Below are positions 44,864 to 53,400 of a stretch of DNA of 64,000 nucleotides, one piece after another (the first letter of the stretch is position 1; each line of letters starts with the position of its first letter). The stretch lies in the NCBI GenBank assembly GCA_964435285.1, contig CAYSYA010000003.1, positions 62,001 to 126,000 on the forward strand, read 5' to 3'. Source of the stretch: GCA-2718035 sp964435285 (GTDB lineage Bacteria > Bacteroidota > Bacteroidia > Flavobacteriales > TMED113). A model generated the notes under the pieces. It had not been told where the DNA came from and did not search any database. It saw only the letters and a list, made by a program, of their open reading frames with translations. Position numbers and translations under genes: made by a program.

Positions 44864-47392
44864 TTGAATAAAACATCATCATTTCTAATTCTAATAGTAC
44901 TTGTTATTACTGGTTGTTCCACATCAAGGGATAATTTTTTTAGTAGAACATATCACCAAACTACAGCAAAATACAATGGTTATTTTAATGCAAAAGAAAG
45001 TGTGAAGGCTGGTTTAAAAAAAATAGAAAATGAACACAAAGAAAATTTTCAGAACATAATTCCAATTGATAAAATAAACAGAATTGAATTAAAGGGTCAG
45101 GTTTTTCCCAACATGGACAGGGCTATTGAAAAAACAACCAGGGTGATAACCCTTCATTCTATGGAGATTAATAATAAAGAAAAAAACAAGTGGATAGAGG
45201 ATAATTACTTTTTAATGGCTCAAGCTAGATATTATAAAAAAGAGTATCTCGCTTCACTGAATACATTTAAATTTATAACTAGATCTTATTCTAACGGAGA
45301 GCTTGTTAATAAATCTCTTATATGGTCCGCTAAATGCGACATTCGTTTAGAAAATTTTCAAACAGCAAAAAAAACACTACAAACATTATTAGATGAAAAA
45401 AAACTAACAAAAGAAGAGCTCCCTTTAGTTTATTTGGGTTTATCAGAAGTTTATATTAATGAAAAAAACTACAAACAAGCAGTTAATTATCTAGAAAAGG
45501 CACAAAAAACAAATCAATTAAAAGAGTTAAAACCAAGGGTTTTCTTCATTTTAGCTCAATTGTACGAACGCTTGCAGAATGGAGACAAGGCTTTAGAAAA
45601 TTATAACAACGTTATTAAATCAAACCCTGATTATGAAATGAGCTTCAGGGCATCGCTCAATAAAGCAAATACATACGCGTATTCATCAGGAAACCCGAAA
45701 AATCTTCTCAAGGACTATAATAAAATGTTAAAAGACATAAAAAATGCTGAATACAGGGACCAAATATATTTTGCAATAGCGGAAATTAAATTAAATGAAC
45801 GCGACACTACTATGGCCGTTGATAATTACAACAAGTCACTTGGTTCTTTTTTATTTAACATAAATCAAAAACTTCAAACCCACTTTAAGTTGTCGGAAAT
45901 TTATTTAAACCAAAAAGAATATAAATCAGCATATATTCAACATGATTCTATTCTCATGTTAATGGACGCGGGTGATGAAAGGTATCTTCAAACAAAGAGG
46001 GTTCACAGTAACTTAAATGACGTTGTGATAAATCAAGATATTATCAAAGAAAAAGATAGTTTATTAGCTTTAGCCTTTTTAACAGAGGAGGAAAGAATTC
46101 AAAAAATAGATGATTATATAGAGGCCCTAAGGTTAAAAGACATGGAAAGCAAAGAGGAAGAAAAAGAAAATAATTTTGGTGGCAACTTCAACCAATATGA
46201 ATTTAATAGAAGCCAAGCAAACCTGCCTACTGGCGGGGGTTGGTATTTTTATAATCCCACAGCTATGAGCTTTGGTTATTCTGAGTTTTTAACAAGATGG
46301 GGGAACCGAAAAAATGAAAATAATTGGAGAAGAAAGAATAAAAATCAAATAGATGAGGAAAACCTTATGGATTTAGAAGAAACTGATGGTCCAAGTTTAA
46401 AAGAAAAATATAGTCGAGAATATTATTTGTCAAAAATTCCTATTACAAAAGAACAACAGGATTCTACATATAGCCAAATAGAAAAAGCATATTATAACTT
46501 GGGTTCAAGTTTAAAAAACAAGTTTTATGATTACAAGCAATCTATTTACACTTACGAAACTATGTTAAATAGATTTAATAAAACAGAATATAAACTTCTA
46601 GTATTTATGCAGCTAGTTTTTTTATATGATTTGTTAGAAATGGAAACAGAAAAACAAAAAGTTTTACAAAAAATAAAAAAAGAATTTCCCGACAATAAAT
46701 ATATAAATACAAGTACAGGGGAGTTGTTGGAGGTTAGTAAAGAAGACGGGGGTACTGAGTATGAAAAAATTTATAAATTATATATAAACAAAAATTATAA
46801 TGATGCATTAGAATTAACAAACGAAGTCTTAAAAATGTCAAATCCTGACAGTTTAAATATTAAAATGATTCAAGCTTTTTGTATTTCAAAAACGAGAGGA
46901 AAGAAAGACTTTATAACTGCCTTAGAGAATATAAAAAACCTCCATCCAAACACAAAACAAGGACAGGAAAGTGTAGAATTGTTGGACGTTTTATATGGTT
47001 CTTTTTATGAAAATGAGAAAGATATATATAAAATGGAGCCAAACACAGAACATTACATGATTTTGACTGTAACTGACTTAAAAATTGATCTTCCTGAACT
47101 TCAAAACATGATTATTAAGTACAATAATAAAAACTTTAATTCTAAAAAATTAGAAATCAACAACTTGTTGTTAAACAAAGAAACCCAAATTATTAAAATA
47201 AATAAGTTCAAAAATAAACTAGAGGCAACAAGTTATCTTGAATCAACCCTAACAGATAAAAACTGGGTAGATTTATACGCCCAAAAGGGTATAGATAAAA
47301 TGATTATTTCTAAACCTAACTTTATTAATTTGTTAGGACAAAAATTAATAAATGAATATAAAATTTATTACCAGGAAAAATACTTGGATTAA
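44864..47392 (+). CDS. porW: TPR lipoprotein PorW/SprE (type IX secretion, gliding)
   Basis: An 842-residue lipoprotein: signal ending in VITGC with Cys18 as lipid anchor, then STSRDNFFSRTYHQTTAKYNGYFNAKES, a start typical of PorW/SprE, followed by many tetratricopeptide-like helices (about residues 90-400 and 520-720). In Flavobacterium johnsoniae and Porphyromonas this protein is needed for type IX secretion and gliding, linking outer and inner membrane parts. Between residues about 440 and 530 there is a charged low-complexity part and the conserved WYFYNPTAMSFGYSEF. Start is TTG; only this codon includes the whole signal peptide. No other T9SS gene lies in the window. Confidence 0.82.
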   Translation: MNKTSSFLILIVLVITGCSTSRDNFFSRTYHQTTAKYNGYFNAKESVKAGLKKIENEHKENFQNIIPIDKINRIELKGQVFPNMDRAIEKTTRVITLHSMEINNKEKNKWIEDNYFLMAQARYYKKEYLASLNTFKFITRSYSNGELVNKSLIWSAKCDIRLENFQTAKKTLQTLLDEKKLTKEELPLVYLGLSEVYINEKNYKQAVNYLEKAQKTNQLKELKPRVFFILAQLYERLQNGDKALENYNNVIKSNPDYEMSFRASLNKANTYAYSSGNPKNLLKDYNKMLKDIKNAEYRDQIYFAIAEIKLNERDTTMAVDNYNKSLGSFLFNINQKLQTHFKLSEIYLNQKEYKSAYIQHDSILMLMDAGDERYLQTKRVHSNLNDVVINQDIIKEKDSLLALAFLTEEERIQKIDDYIEALRLKDMESKEEEKENNFGGNFNQYEFNRSQANLPTGGGWYFYNPTAMSFGYSEFLTRWGNRKNENNWRRKNKNQIDEENLMDLEETDGPSLKEKYSREYYLSKIPITKEQQDSTYSQIEKAYYNLGSSLKNKFYDYKQSIYTYETMLNRFNKTEYKLLVFMQLVFLYDLLEMETEKQKVLQKIKKEFPDNKYINTSTGELLEVSKEDGGTEYEKIYKLYINKNYNDALELTNEVLKMSNPDSLNIKMIQAFCISKTRGKKDFITALENIKNLHPNTKQGQESVELLDVLYGSFYENEKDIYKMEPNTEHYMILTVTDLKIDLPELQNMIIKYNNKNFNSKKLEINNLLLNKETQIIKINKFKNKLEATSYLESTLTDKNWVDLYAQKGIDKMIISKPNFINLLGQKLINEYKIYYQEKYLD

Positions 47393-47446
47393 ATTTACAT
47401 CTTTTAATATGATTCGTATATTTAAAAAATAAAAACCCTAAATTCT

Positions 47447-47890
47447 ATGAAAATATTAGAAAAAAACAATAGTGATTCCATTAATAGTATTGGAAAAGGA
47501 AGTTTATTAGAAGGCTCAATAAACGCACCCGGAGATATAAGAGTTGATGGAGTTTTAAAAGGAAAATTAATTGCTAAAGGACGTTTAGTTTTGGGGCCAC
47601 AAGGATTAATAGAGGGAGAGGTAGAGTGTGGATCGGCGGTAATATCAGGAGAGTTAAAGGCCAATATTCAGTCAAGTGAATTATTGGTTTTAAAGGAACA
47701 AGCAAAACTTTATGGAGACATAAGAACAGAAAAGTTGTCCATTGAACCCGGAGCAATGTTTAGCGGCAAATGTATAATGGGGCCAGTTCCCAAAAAACAG
47801 TTTGCGGCTGAAAATAAAAACGATAAAGAAAACAAAAAACAAGAAGTGGTGGAAAAGAAAGATTTAAAAAAAAATGAACCAAAGATTTAA
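47447..47890 (+). CDS. Bactofilin (polymer-forming cytoskeletal protein)
   Basis: A 147-residue bactofilin: the central beta-helix with repeated hydrophobic-Gly steps (SLLEGSINAPGDIRVDGVLKG, KGRLVLGPQGLIEGEVECG, VISGELKANI) is flanked by a short N-terminal tail and a Lys/Glu-rich C-terminal tail. Bactofilins assemble into filaments at the membrane and guide cell-shape or envelope enzymes. It overlaps the next gene by 17 bases and precedes the ATP synthase genes. Confidence 0.92.
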   Translation: MKILEKNNSDSINSIGKGSLLEGSINAPGDIRVDGVLKGKLIAKGRLVLGPQGLIEGEVECGSAVISGELKANIQSSELLVLKEQAKLYGDIRTEKLSIEPGAMFSGKCIMGPVPKKQFAAENKNDKENKKQEVVEKKDLKKNEPKI

Positions 47891-48233
47891 GATAAATTTT
47901 TTATTAACACTTTTTCTTTTTGCAGCTCTTATTCTTCTAAATATATTCACAGAAAAAAATATTCAAAATAGCTGGTATTCACTTTCAATAATGTTTTTCT
48001 TTTCAATCACCTACTTTCAAACAGAAATTTTGGGAAATAAAATAGGTAAAGGCGCCGCCTTTATAAGAACACAGTTAGTTTTAACTTTTGTGAAAATGAT
48101 TTTATCTGCAGGGCTAATTATTCTTTACGGTTTTTTTAATAAAGAAAACGCTGAGGCTTCTTTTTTTATTTGGTTTTTGATGTTGTATTTGTCATACACG
48201 GCTTTATTAAGTTGGATGTTTTACAAAAAGTAA
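47874..48233 (+). CDS. Uncharacterised four-helix membrane protein before ATP synthase
   Basis: A 119-residue protein with four hydrophobic segments (about residues 9-26, 33-50, 67-88 and 97-116). I do not recognise a family with certainty. It overlaps the bactofilin gene by 17 bases and is followed 6 bases later by an AtpZ-like gene. Size, number of helices and position are those of AtpI, the assembly helper for the c-ring, so an AtpI-like role is a reasonable guess, not a finding. Confidence 0.7.
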   Translation: MNQRFKINFLLTLFLFAALILLNIFTEKNIQNSWYSLSIMFFFSITYFQTEILGNKIGKGAAFIRTQLVLTFVKMILSAGLIILYGFFNKENAEASFFIWFLMLYLSYTALLSWMFYKK

Positions 48234-48239
48234 TTTAGA

Positions 48240-48413
48240 ATGTATAAATTTATAAGTACTGGTTTTGAAATTGCCATCACAGTATTTCTGTTTTTTTTTA
48301 TTGGTTTAAAAATTGACCAAAAACTTGATATAAATTATGTGGTCATTGTGTCTAGCTTTTTAGGGATTTTATGTTCTCTTATGATATTGTATAAAAAAGT
48401 AAAAAAAGATTAA
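48240..48413 (+). CDS. AtpZ/AtpI-like small membrane protein
   Basis: A 57-residue protein with two membrane helices separated by a short polar turn (GLKIDQKLDIN), with a basic end (YKKVKKD). The pattern G-F-E-[IA]...G...D-x-x-[LF] and the place before atpB fit the AtpZ family, accessory proteins of F-type ATPases, proposed to help with magnesium or calcium uptake or with c-ring assembly. Start ATG 48240, 6 bases after the previous stop. Too short for many gene finders. Confidence 0.75.
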   Translation: MYKFISTGFEIAITVFLFFFIGLKIDQKLDINYVVIVSSFLGILCSLMILYKKVKKD

Positions 48414-48454
48414 AAAATAAATTAAAAAAAACGGGTATAAATCGTAAAATAAAT

Positions 48455-48462
48455 TAATTTTG
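48455..48462 (+). promoter_or_regulatory. Possible -7 element before atpB
   Basis: TAATTTTG fits TAnnTTTG and lies 36 bases before the atpB TTG start in the 85-base gap after the AtpZ-like gene. No -33 TTG is seen, and a second copy of the same octamer (48494-48501) overlaps the start codon, so either could be chance. Confidence 0.3.
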
Positions 48463-48498
48463 TTTCGAAGTTTTAATTATTATTAATACTATCTAATT

Positions 48499-49572
48499 TT
48501 GAGGCACTTTAAGACAAGTAATAAATTTTCAAAAAAAGTCATAGCTTTAATTGCCCTTTTCTTTTTTTTAATTCCCCAAAAAAATTTTTCAGCCGGCCCT
48601 AGTTCAGGCGAGGGATTTAATGCGGGAGATATGATTCTTCATCATATTTATGATGCACACGAATGGCATGTTTTTGATTGGAAAGGCAAGTCATATTCAA
48701 TACCATTACCAATTATTTTGTATCATCAAGAAAGCGGTTTCGATATTTTTATGTCTTCTCATTTTAATCACGGAAAGGACATTTACAGGGGTTTTAAATT
48801 AGATCACGGTAACATTGTGTGTGTGGATGAAAATGGAAATCTTGATGAGGACTCAACAGCAATGTTATGGGATTTCTCTATAACCAAAAATGTATTTAGC
48901 TTATTTTTCAGCATTTTAATTTTATTAATCGTTTTTACATCGATTTCAAACAAGTACAAAAAAAATTCAAACTCCCCGCCCTCAGGTTTGCAGTCTTTTT
49001 TAGAACCAATTATAATTTTTGTCAGAGACGATATTGCTAAATCTGCAATTGGAGAAAAACATTATCAAAAATATCTAACATTTTTGCTAACAGTTTTCTT
49101 TTTTATTTTTTTAAATAATTTGTTAGGTCTGGTCCCCTTTTTTCCAGGTGGAGCAAACTTAACAGGTAATATTGCCGTCCCAATGGTTTTGGCGGCTATG
49201 GTTTTTATTATAACCACATTGAGTGGTACAAAATACTATTGGAAACATATTTTTGCGATGCCTGGCGTTCCAAAGCCCGTGTTGCTGATTTTAACACCAA
49301 TAGAAATAATAGGGGTTTTATTAAAACCTTTAGTTTTAATGATAAGGTTATTTGCAAATATAACAGCGGGTCATATTATTATATTGTCTTTTTTTAGTAT
49401 GATTTTTATCTTTGGTGAAATGCACCCAGCAGCAGGCTACGGTGTCTCATTTTTTTCAGGTATGTTTGTTTTGTTTATGATGACTTTAGAATTATTAGTA
49501 GCTTTTTTACAAGCTTATGTTTTTACATTGTTGGCGGCCATGTATTTTGGCTCAGCATTGGAAGAACATTAA
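48499..49572 (+). CDS. atpB: F1Fo ATP synthase subunit a
   Basis: The membrane stator channel for protons. The 357-residue protein is long for subunit a because of an N-terminal signal-like helix (residues about 13-32) and a periplasmic extension (about 35-125), as in Bacteroidota. The core has LVLMIRLFANITAGHII, containing the essential Arg, and the last helices LELLVAFLQAYVFTLLAAMYFG. The start is TTG; the next Met (in GDMILHH) would remove the N-terminal helix. Confidence 0.95.
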   Translation: MRHFKTSNKFSKKVIALIALFFFLIPQKNFSAGPSSGEGFNAGDMILHHIYDAHEWHVFDWKGKSYSIPLPIILYHQESGFDIFMSSHFNHGKDIYRGFKLDHGNIVCVDENGNLDEDSTAMLWDFSITKNVFSLFFSILILLIVFTSISNKYKKNSNSPPSGLQSFLEPIIIFVRDDIAKSAIGEKHYQKYLTFLLTVFFFIFLNNLLGLVPFFPGGANLTGNIAVPMVLAAMVFIITTLSGTKYYWKHIFAMPGVPKPVLLILTPIEIIGVLLKPLVLMIRLFANITAGHIIILSFFSMIFIFGEMHPAAGYGVSFFSGMFVLFMMTLELLVAFLQAYVFTLLAAMYFGSALEEH

Positions 49573-49613
49573 ATTTATTATAATATGAATATTAACTTTA
49601 AATTTTTATAAAA

Positions 49614-49865
49614 ATGGAATTATTATCAATTTTACTAGCAACTGATATATCAGGATATGGTATTGCAGCTATAGCTGCAGGAATTGCCGCATTAGGAGCG
49701 GGTTTGGGCATTGGCCATATAGGAAACGGTGCCATGCAAGCAATGGCTAGACAGCCTGAAGCAACTAATGACTTAAGATCTAATATGATTTTAATGGCCG
49801 CTTTAATTGAAGGCGCAGCTTTTTTCGCTATGGTAATCGGACTCTTAGTTATTTTTACTAAATAA
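49614..49865 (+). CDS. atpE: F1Fo ATP synthase subunit c
   Basis: The ring-forming proteolipid, 83 residues, two helices. The ion-binding carboxylate is Glu66 (ALIEGAAFF). The Ser/Thr after the Glu and the Gln in helix 1 that coordinate Na+ in sodium-type rings are absent, so proton coupling is inferred. The loop ARQPEA is standard. Confidence 0.96.
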   Translation: MELLSILLATDISGYGIAAIAAGIAALGAGLGIGHIGNGAMQAMARQPEATNDLRSNMILMAALIEGAAFFAMVIGLLVIFTK

Positions 49866-49884
49866 AATTTTTTAAAATTAAATT

Positions 49885-50379
49885 ATGGAGTTAGTCAAAC
49901 CAGATATTGGGTTGTTATTTTGGATGACCACCTGTTTTTTGATCCTTTTAGTAATCTTAAGAAAATTTGCTTGGGGCCCGATTTTAAATGCTTTAAATGA
50001 ACGTGAAAAGGGAATACAGCACGCCTTAGATGAAGCAAGTAGAGCAAGGGAAGAAATTAACTCTCTTCAAGATAGTCAGCAAAAAATTCTAAATGAAGCA
50101 AAGGAACAAAGAGAGGAAATAATAAGTGAAGCTAAAAAGTTTGCAGAAGAATATAAGGTTGCTAAAAAAGATGCCATTGATAAAGAAATGGCAAAAAGAC
50201 TGGAGGGTGTTCAGGACACAATTGAAAAAGAAAAACAGGCGGCTATAGATTCAATTAAAAAAGGGGTTGCCTCTCTTTCAGTTGAAATTGCTGAAAAAAT
50301 TTTAGAAAAAAAATTAGAGAGTGATAGCATACAAGAAGAGTTAATTAATAATGGTTTAGAAAAATTAGATATTAAATGA
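49885..50379 (+). CDS. atpF: F1Fo ATP synthase subunit b
   Basis: Peripheral stalk subunit of 164 residues: one N-terminal membrane helix (GLLFWMTTCFLILLVILRKF) and a long charged coiled coil (about 35-160). Its stop overlaps the atpH start (ATGA), typical for coupled stoichiometric subunits. Confidence 0.95.
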   Translation: MELVKPDIGLLFWMTTCFLILLVILRKFAWGPILNALNEREKGIQHALDEASRAREEINSLQDSQQKILNEAKEQREEIISEAKKFAEEYKVAKKDAIDKEMAKRLEGVQDTIEKEKQAAIDSIKKGVASLSVEIAEKILEKKLESDSIQEELINNGLEKLDIK

Positions 50380-50903
50380 GTGTAGTTGTTGCTAAAAGGT
50401 ATGCAAAATCAATATTTTCTTTAGCTAAAGAAAAGGGGTCTTTAGACTCTACTTTTAAGGAAATTACCATGATTAATGAAATCTTTAATGCCAATAAAGA
50501 TTTCATTAATTTTATTACTAATCCCGTGGTTAATTTAGATAAAAAAAAGAAAATAATAGAGATTGTTTTTAGCGATAATTTAGAAAGTTTCTCAAAATCA
50601 ATTTTATACTTTATTATTGAGAATAAAAGAGCTAATTTAATAACACAAATTTTTGAAGAGTTTAATATATTATATAGGAATGAAAAAAATATATTACAAA
50701 TTGATTTAATAACTGCAAAAAAGGCAACAGAGTCTTTAAAAAACAGTATAATAAAAAAATTTGGAAAGGGCTCCGATGTTCTGCTTCGTGAAAAAATAGA
50801 TAAAAGTATATTAGGTGGAATTCTTGTTAAATCAGATAACAAACAGTTCGACTCCACAGTTATAAATAGTATTAATAAAATTAAAAGTAGTTTTAAAGTT
50901 TAA
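50376..50903 (+). CDS. atpH: F1Fo ATP synthase subunit delta
   Basis: Connects the peripheral stalk to the F1 head. The 175-residue protein shows the N-terminal KRYAKSIFSLAKEKG and the C-terminal DKSILGGILVKSDNKQFDSTV, both standard for the OSCP/delta family. Starts within the atpF stop. Confidence 0.94.
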   Translation: MSVVVAKRYAKSIFSLAKEKGSLDSTFKEITMINEIFNANKDFINFITNPVVNLDKKKKIIEIVFSDNLESFSKSILYFIIENKRANLITQIFEEFNILYRNEKNILQIDLITAKKATESLKNSIIKKFGKGSDVLLREKIDKSILGGILVKSDNKQFDSTVINSINKIKSSFKV

Positions 50904-50914
50904 ATAAATAAGTT

Positions 50915-52495
50915 ATGTCAGAAATTAGACCAGCAGAAGTTTCAGAAATATTAAAAAAAGAGTTAGCAGGGTTAGATAACGCCTCGCAATATGAGGAAGT
51001 AGGTGTTGTTTTAGAGGTTGGAGATGGAATCGCAAGAATTTATGGCCTTAATGATGTTCAATCAGGTGAATTAATTGAATTTAAAAATGGATCACAAGGT
51101 ATTGTTTTAAATCTTGAATCTGATCACGTGGGGGCTGTACTTATGGATTCATCTCATTCAATTAAGCAGGGTGATATTGTAAAAAGAACTAACAGAATAG
51201 CCTCAATAAATGTAGGAAAAGGAATGTTGGGAAGGGTGGTTGATTGTTTGGGAAAACCAATAGATGGAAAGGGAGAAATAAAGGGTGATTCTTACGAAAT
51301 GCCATTGGAAAGAAAGGCTCCAGGTGTTTTATTTAGAGAACCTGTTAGTGAACCATTACAAACAGGAATTAAAGCTATTGACTCAATGGTTCCAATTGGA
51401 AGGGGACAAAGAGAGTTAATTATTGGTGATAGGCAAACAGGAAAAACAACCGTGGCTATTGATACCATAATTAATCAAAAGAAATTTTATGAAGAAGGTA
51501 ACCCTGTATATTGTATATATGTTGCGGTGGGTCAAAAAGGATCAACTGTAGCTAATATTCAAAAAACTTTAGAGGAAAATGGGGCCATGGAATACACTGT
51601 AATAGTTGCTGAAAACGCGTCTGACCCAGCACCCAAGCAGTTTTATGCTCCTTTTGCGGGAGCCTCAATAGGTGAGTTTTTTAGGGACACAGGCTCTCAT
51701 GCTCTTGTTATTTACGATGATTTATCTAAACAAGCTGTTTCTTATCGTGAGGTTTCATTATTATTGCGTCGACCACCGGGAAGAGAGGCGTATCCGGGTG
51801 ATGTATTTTATTTACATTCAAGACTTTTAGAAAGGGCTGCTAAAATTATTAACTCTAACGAGATTGCAGCAAACATGAATGATTTACCAGAATCTATATC
51901 AGGAATGGTAAAAGGGGGTGGGTCATTAACAGCACTACCAATTATTGAAACACAAGCAGGGGATGTCTCTGCATACATACCAACAAATGTTATTTCAATT
52001 ACAGACGGTCAAATATTCTTAGAGTCTGATTTATTTAACTCTGGTGTAAGACCTGCAATTAATGTTGGTATTTCGGTGTCTAGAGTTGGGGGAAGTGCGC
52101 AAATTAAATCAATGAAGAAAGTTGCAGGAACATTAAAATTAGATCAAGCTCAGTACAGAGAATTAGAAGCTTTTGCAAAATTTGGTTCTGATTTAGATGC
52201 GGCAACCACCACAATTATAGAGAAAGGAAGGAGGAATGTTGAAATTCTCAAACAGGGTCTAAATCAACCAATGATTGTAGAAAATCAAATTGCTATTATT
52301 TATTGTGGAACAAAGGGAATGTTAAATGATATTTCAATAGATAAGATTAAAGATTTCGAGGAAGAATATTTAGTTTATTTAAAGAATGAGCACAAAGAAA
52401 TATTAAACCAAATAAAACAAGGAAAACTAACGGATGAAATAATACAAGTATTAGAGGATACTTGTAATCAAATAAAAAAGAATTACGTTTCTTAA
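50915..52495 (+). CDS. atpA: F1Fo ATP synthase subunit alpha
   Basis: Non-catalytic nucleotide-binding subunit of F1. The 526-residue protein begins with the normal MSEIRPAEVSEILKKEL, and has the P-loop GDRQTGKT, DDLSKQAVSYREVSLLLRRPPGREA and the VSRVGGSAQ segment. Follows atpH by 11 bases and precedes atpG directly. Confidence 0.97.
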   Translation: MSEIRPAEVSEILKKELAGLDNASQYEEVGVVLEVGDGIARIYGLNDVQSGELIEFKNGSQGIVLNLESDHVGAVLMDSSHSIKQGDIVKRTNRIASINVGKGMLGRVVDCLGKPIDGKGEIKGDSYEMPLERKAPGVLFREPVSEPLQTGIKAIDSMVPIGRGQRELIIGDRQTGKTTVAIDTIINQKKFYEEGNPVYCIYVAVGQKGSTVANIQKTLEENGAMEYTVIVAENASDPAPKQFYAPFAGASIGEFFRDTGSHALVIYDDLSKQAVSYREVSLLLRRPPGREAYPGDVFYLHSRLLERAAKIINSNEIAANMNDLPESISGMVKGGGSLTALPIIETQAGDVSAYIPTNVISITDGQIFLESDLFNSGVRPAINVGISVSRVGGSAQIKSMKKVAGTLKLDQAQYRELEAFAKFGSDLDAATTTIIEKGRRNVEILKQGLNQPMIVENQIAIIYCGTKGMLNDISIDKIKDFEEEYLVYLKNEHKEILNQIKQGKLTDEIIQVLEDTCNQIKKNYVS

Positions 52496-53353
52496 ATGAG
52501 TAATTTAAAAGAAATAAGAACTAGGATAACATCGATTTCTAAATCAATGCAAATAACTAGTGCCATGAAAATGGTCTCAGCTGCTCGATTAAAGAAGTCT
52601 CAGGACAAAATAGAGAAAATGAGACCATATGCAGAAAAGATGAATAAATTAATTTCTGATTTGAGTGCAAATTCTGAAGTAAAGGTTGGCCTAACTGAAA
52701 AAAGAGAAAACAAAAAAACTCTTTTCATTTTTTTGTCATCTAACAAGGGTTTATGTGGGAGTTTTAATACTTCTTTAGTAAAGTACTTTGATGATTTGAG
52801 AAAAAACACTTTTAATAATTGTCAAACAGAGGTGTATTGTTTTGGTAAAAAAGCAGAGCCTATCTTAAAAAGAAAGGGATTTAATATCACTCATGTTAAC
52901 ACTAATATTATAGATAAACCAAACTTTAAGGATTTGTCTTTAGTTTCAGAGGAAGTGATGAATGATTTTTTAAACAAGAAGTATGATAAAGTTGTTTTGG
53001 TATACAATAAATTCAAGAACGCCGCAGTACAAATACCTGCCCATGAACAATTATTACCTATTGAAAATAAAGAATTAAATATTTCTGAAAATAATAGCTA
53101 TGAATTTGAGCCTTCTAGTGACGCTATTCTAGAAGATTTATTACCAAATAGTATAAAAATTAAAACTTTTAAATCATTATTAGAATCTATTGCATCAGAA
53201 AATGGTTCAAGAATGACGGCAATGCACAAGGCCACTGATAATGCAAAAGAATTACAAGAGGGATTAAAATTATCTTATAATAGACAAAGACAAGCTGCAA
53301 TTACTGGAGAAATTTTAGAAATAGTTGCAGGAGCTGAAGCCCTTAAGAAATAA
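52496..53353 (+). CDS. atpG: F1Fo ATP synthase subunit gamma
   Basis: Central rotor shaft. The 285-residue protein has the conserved N-terminus LKEIRTRITSISKSMQITSAMKMVSAARL, SSNKGLCGSFN, and the C-terminal SENGSRMTAMHKATDNA ... YNRQRQAAITGEILEIVAGAEAL. It ends this ATP synthase set: beta (atpD) and epsilon (atpC) do not follow, as is common in Bacteroidota, where they form a separate locus. Confidence 0.96.
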   Translation: MSNLKEIRTRITSISKSMQITSAMKMVSAARLKKSQDKIEKMRPYAEKMNKLISDLSANSEVKVGLTEKRENKKTLFIFLSSNKGLCGSFNTSLVKYFDDLRKNTFNNCQTEVYCFGKKAEPILKRKGFNITHVNTNIIDKPNFKDLSLVSEEVMNDFLNKKYDKVVLVYNKFKNAAVQIPAHEQLLPIENKELNISENNSYEFEPSSDAILEDLLPNSIKIKTFKSLLESIASENGSRMTAMHKATDNAKELQEGLKLSYNRQRQAAITGEILEIVAGAEALKK

Positions 53354-53400
53354 ATATATTCACTTTTCGTTTTACTATATAAATAACTTATTTTTAAGAA

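Noticed and set aside
48494..48501. Second TAATTTTG as promoter
   Set aside because: It overlaps the atpB start codon, and the next Met would remove the N-terminal helix.
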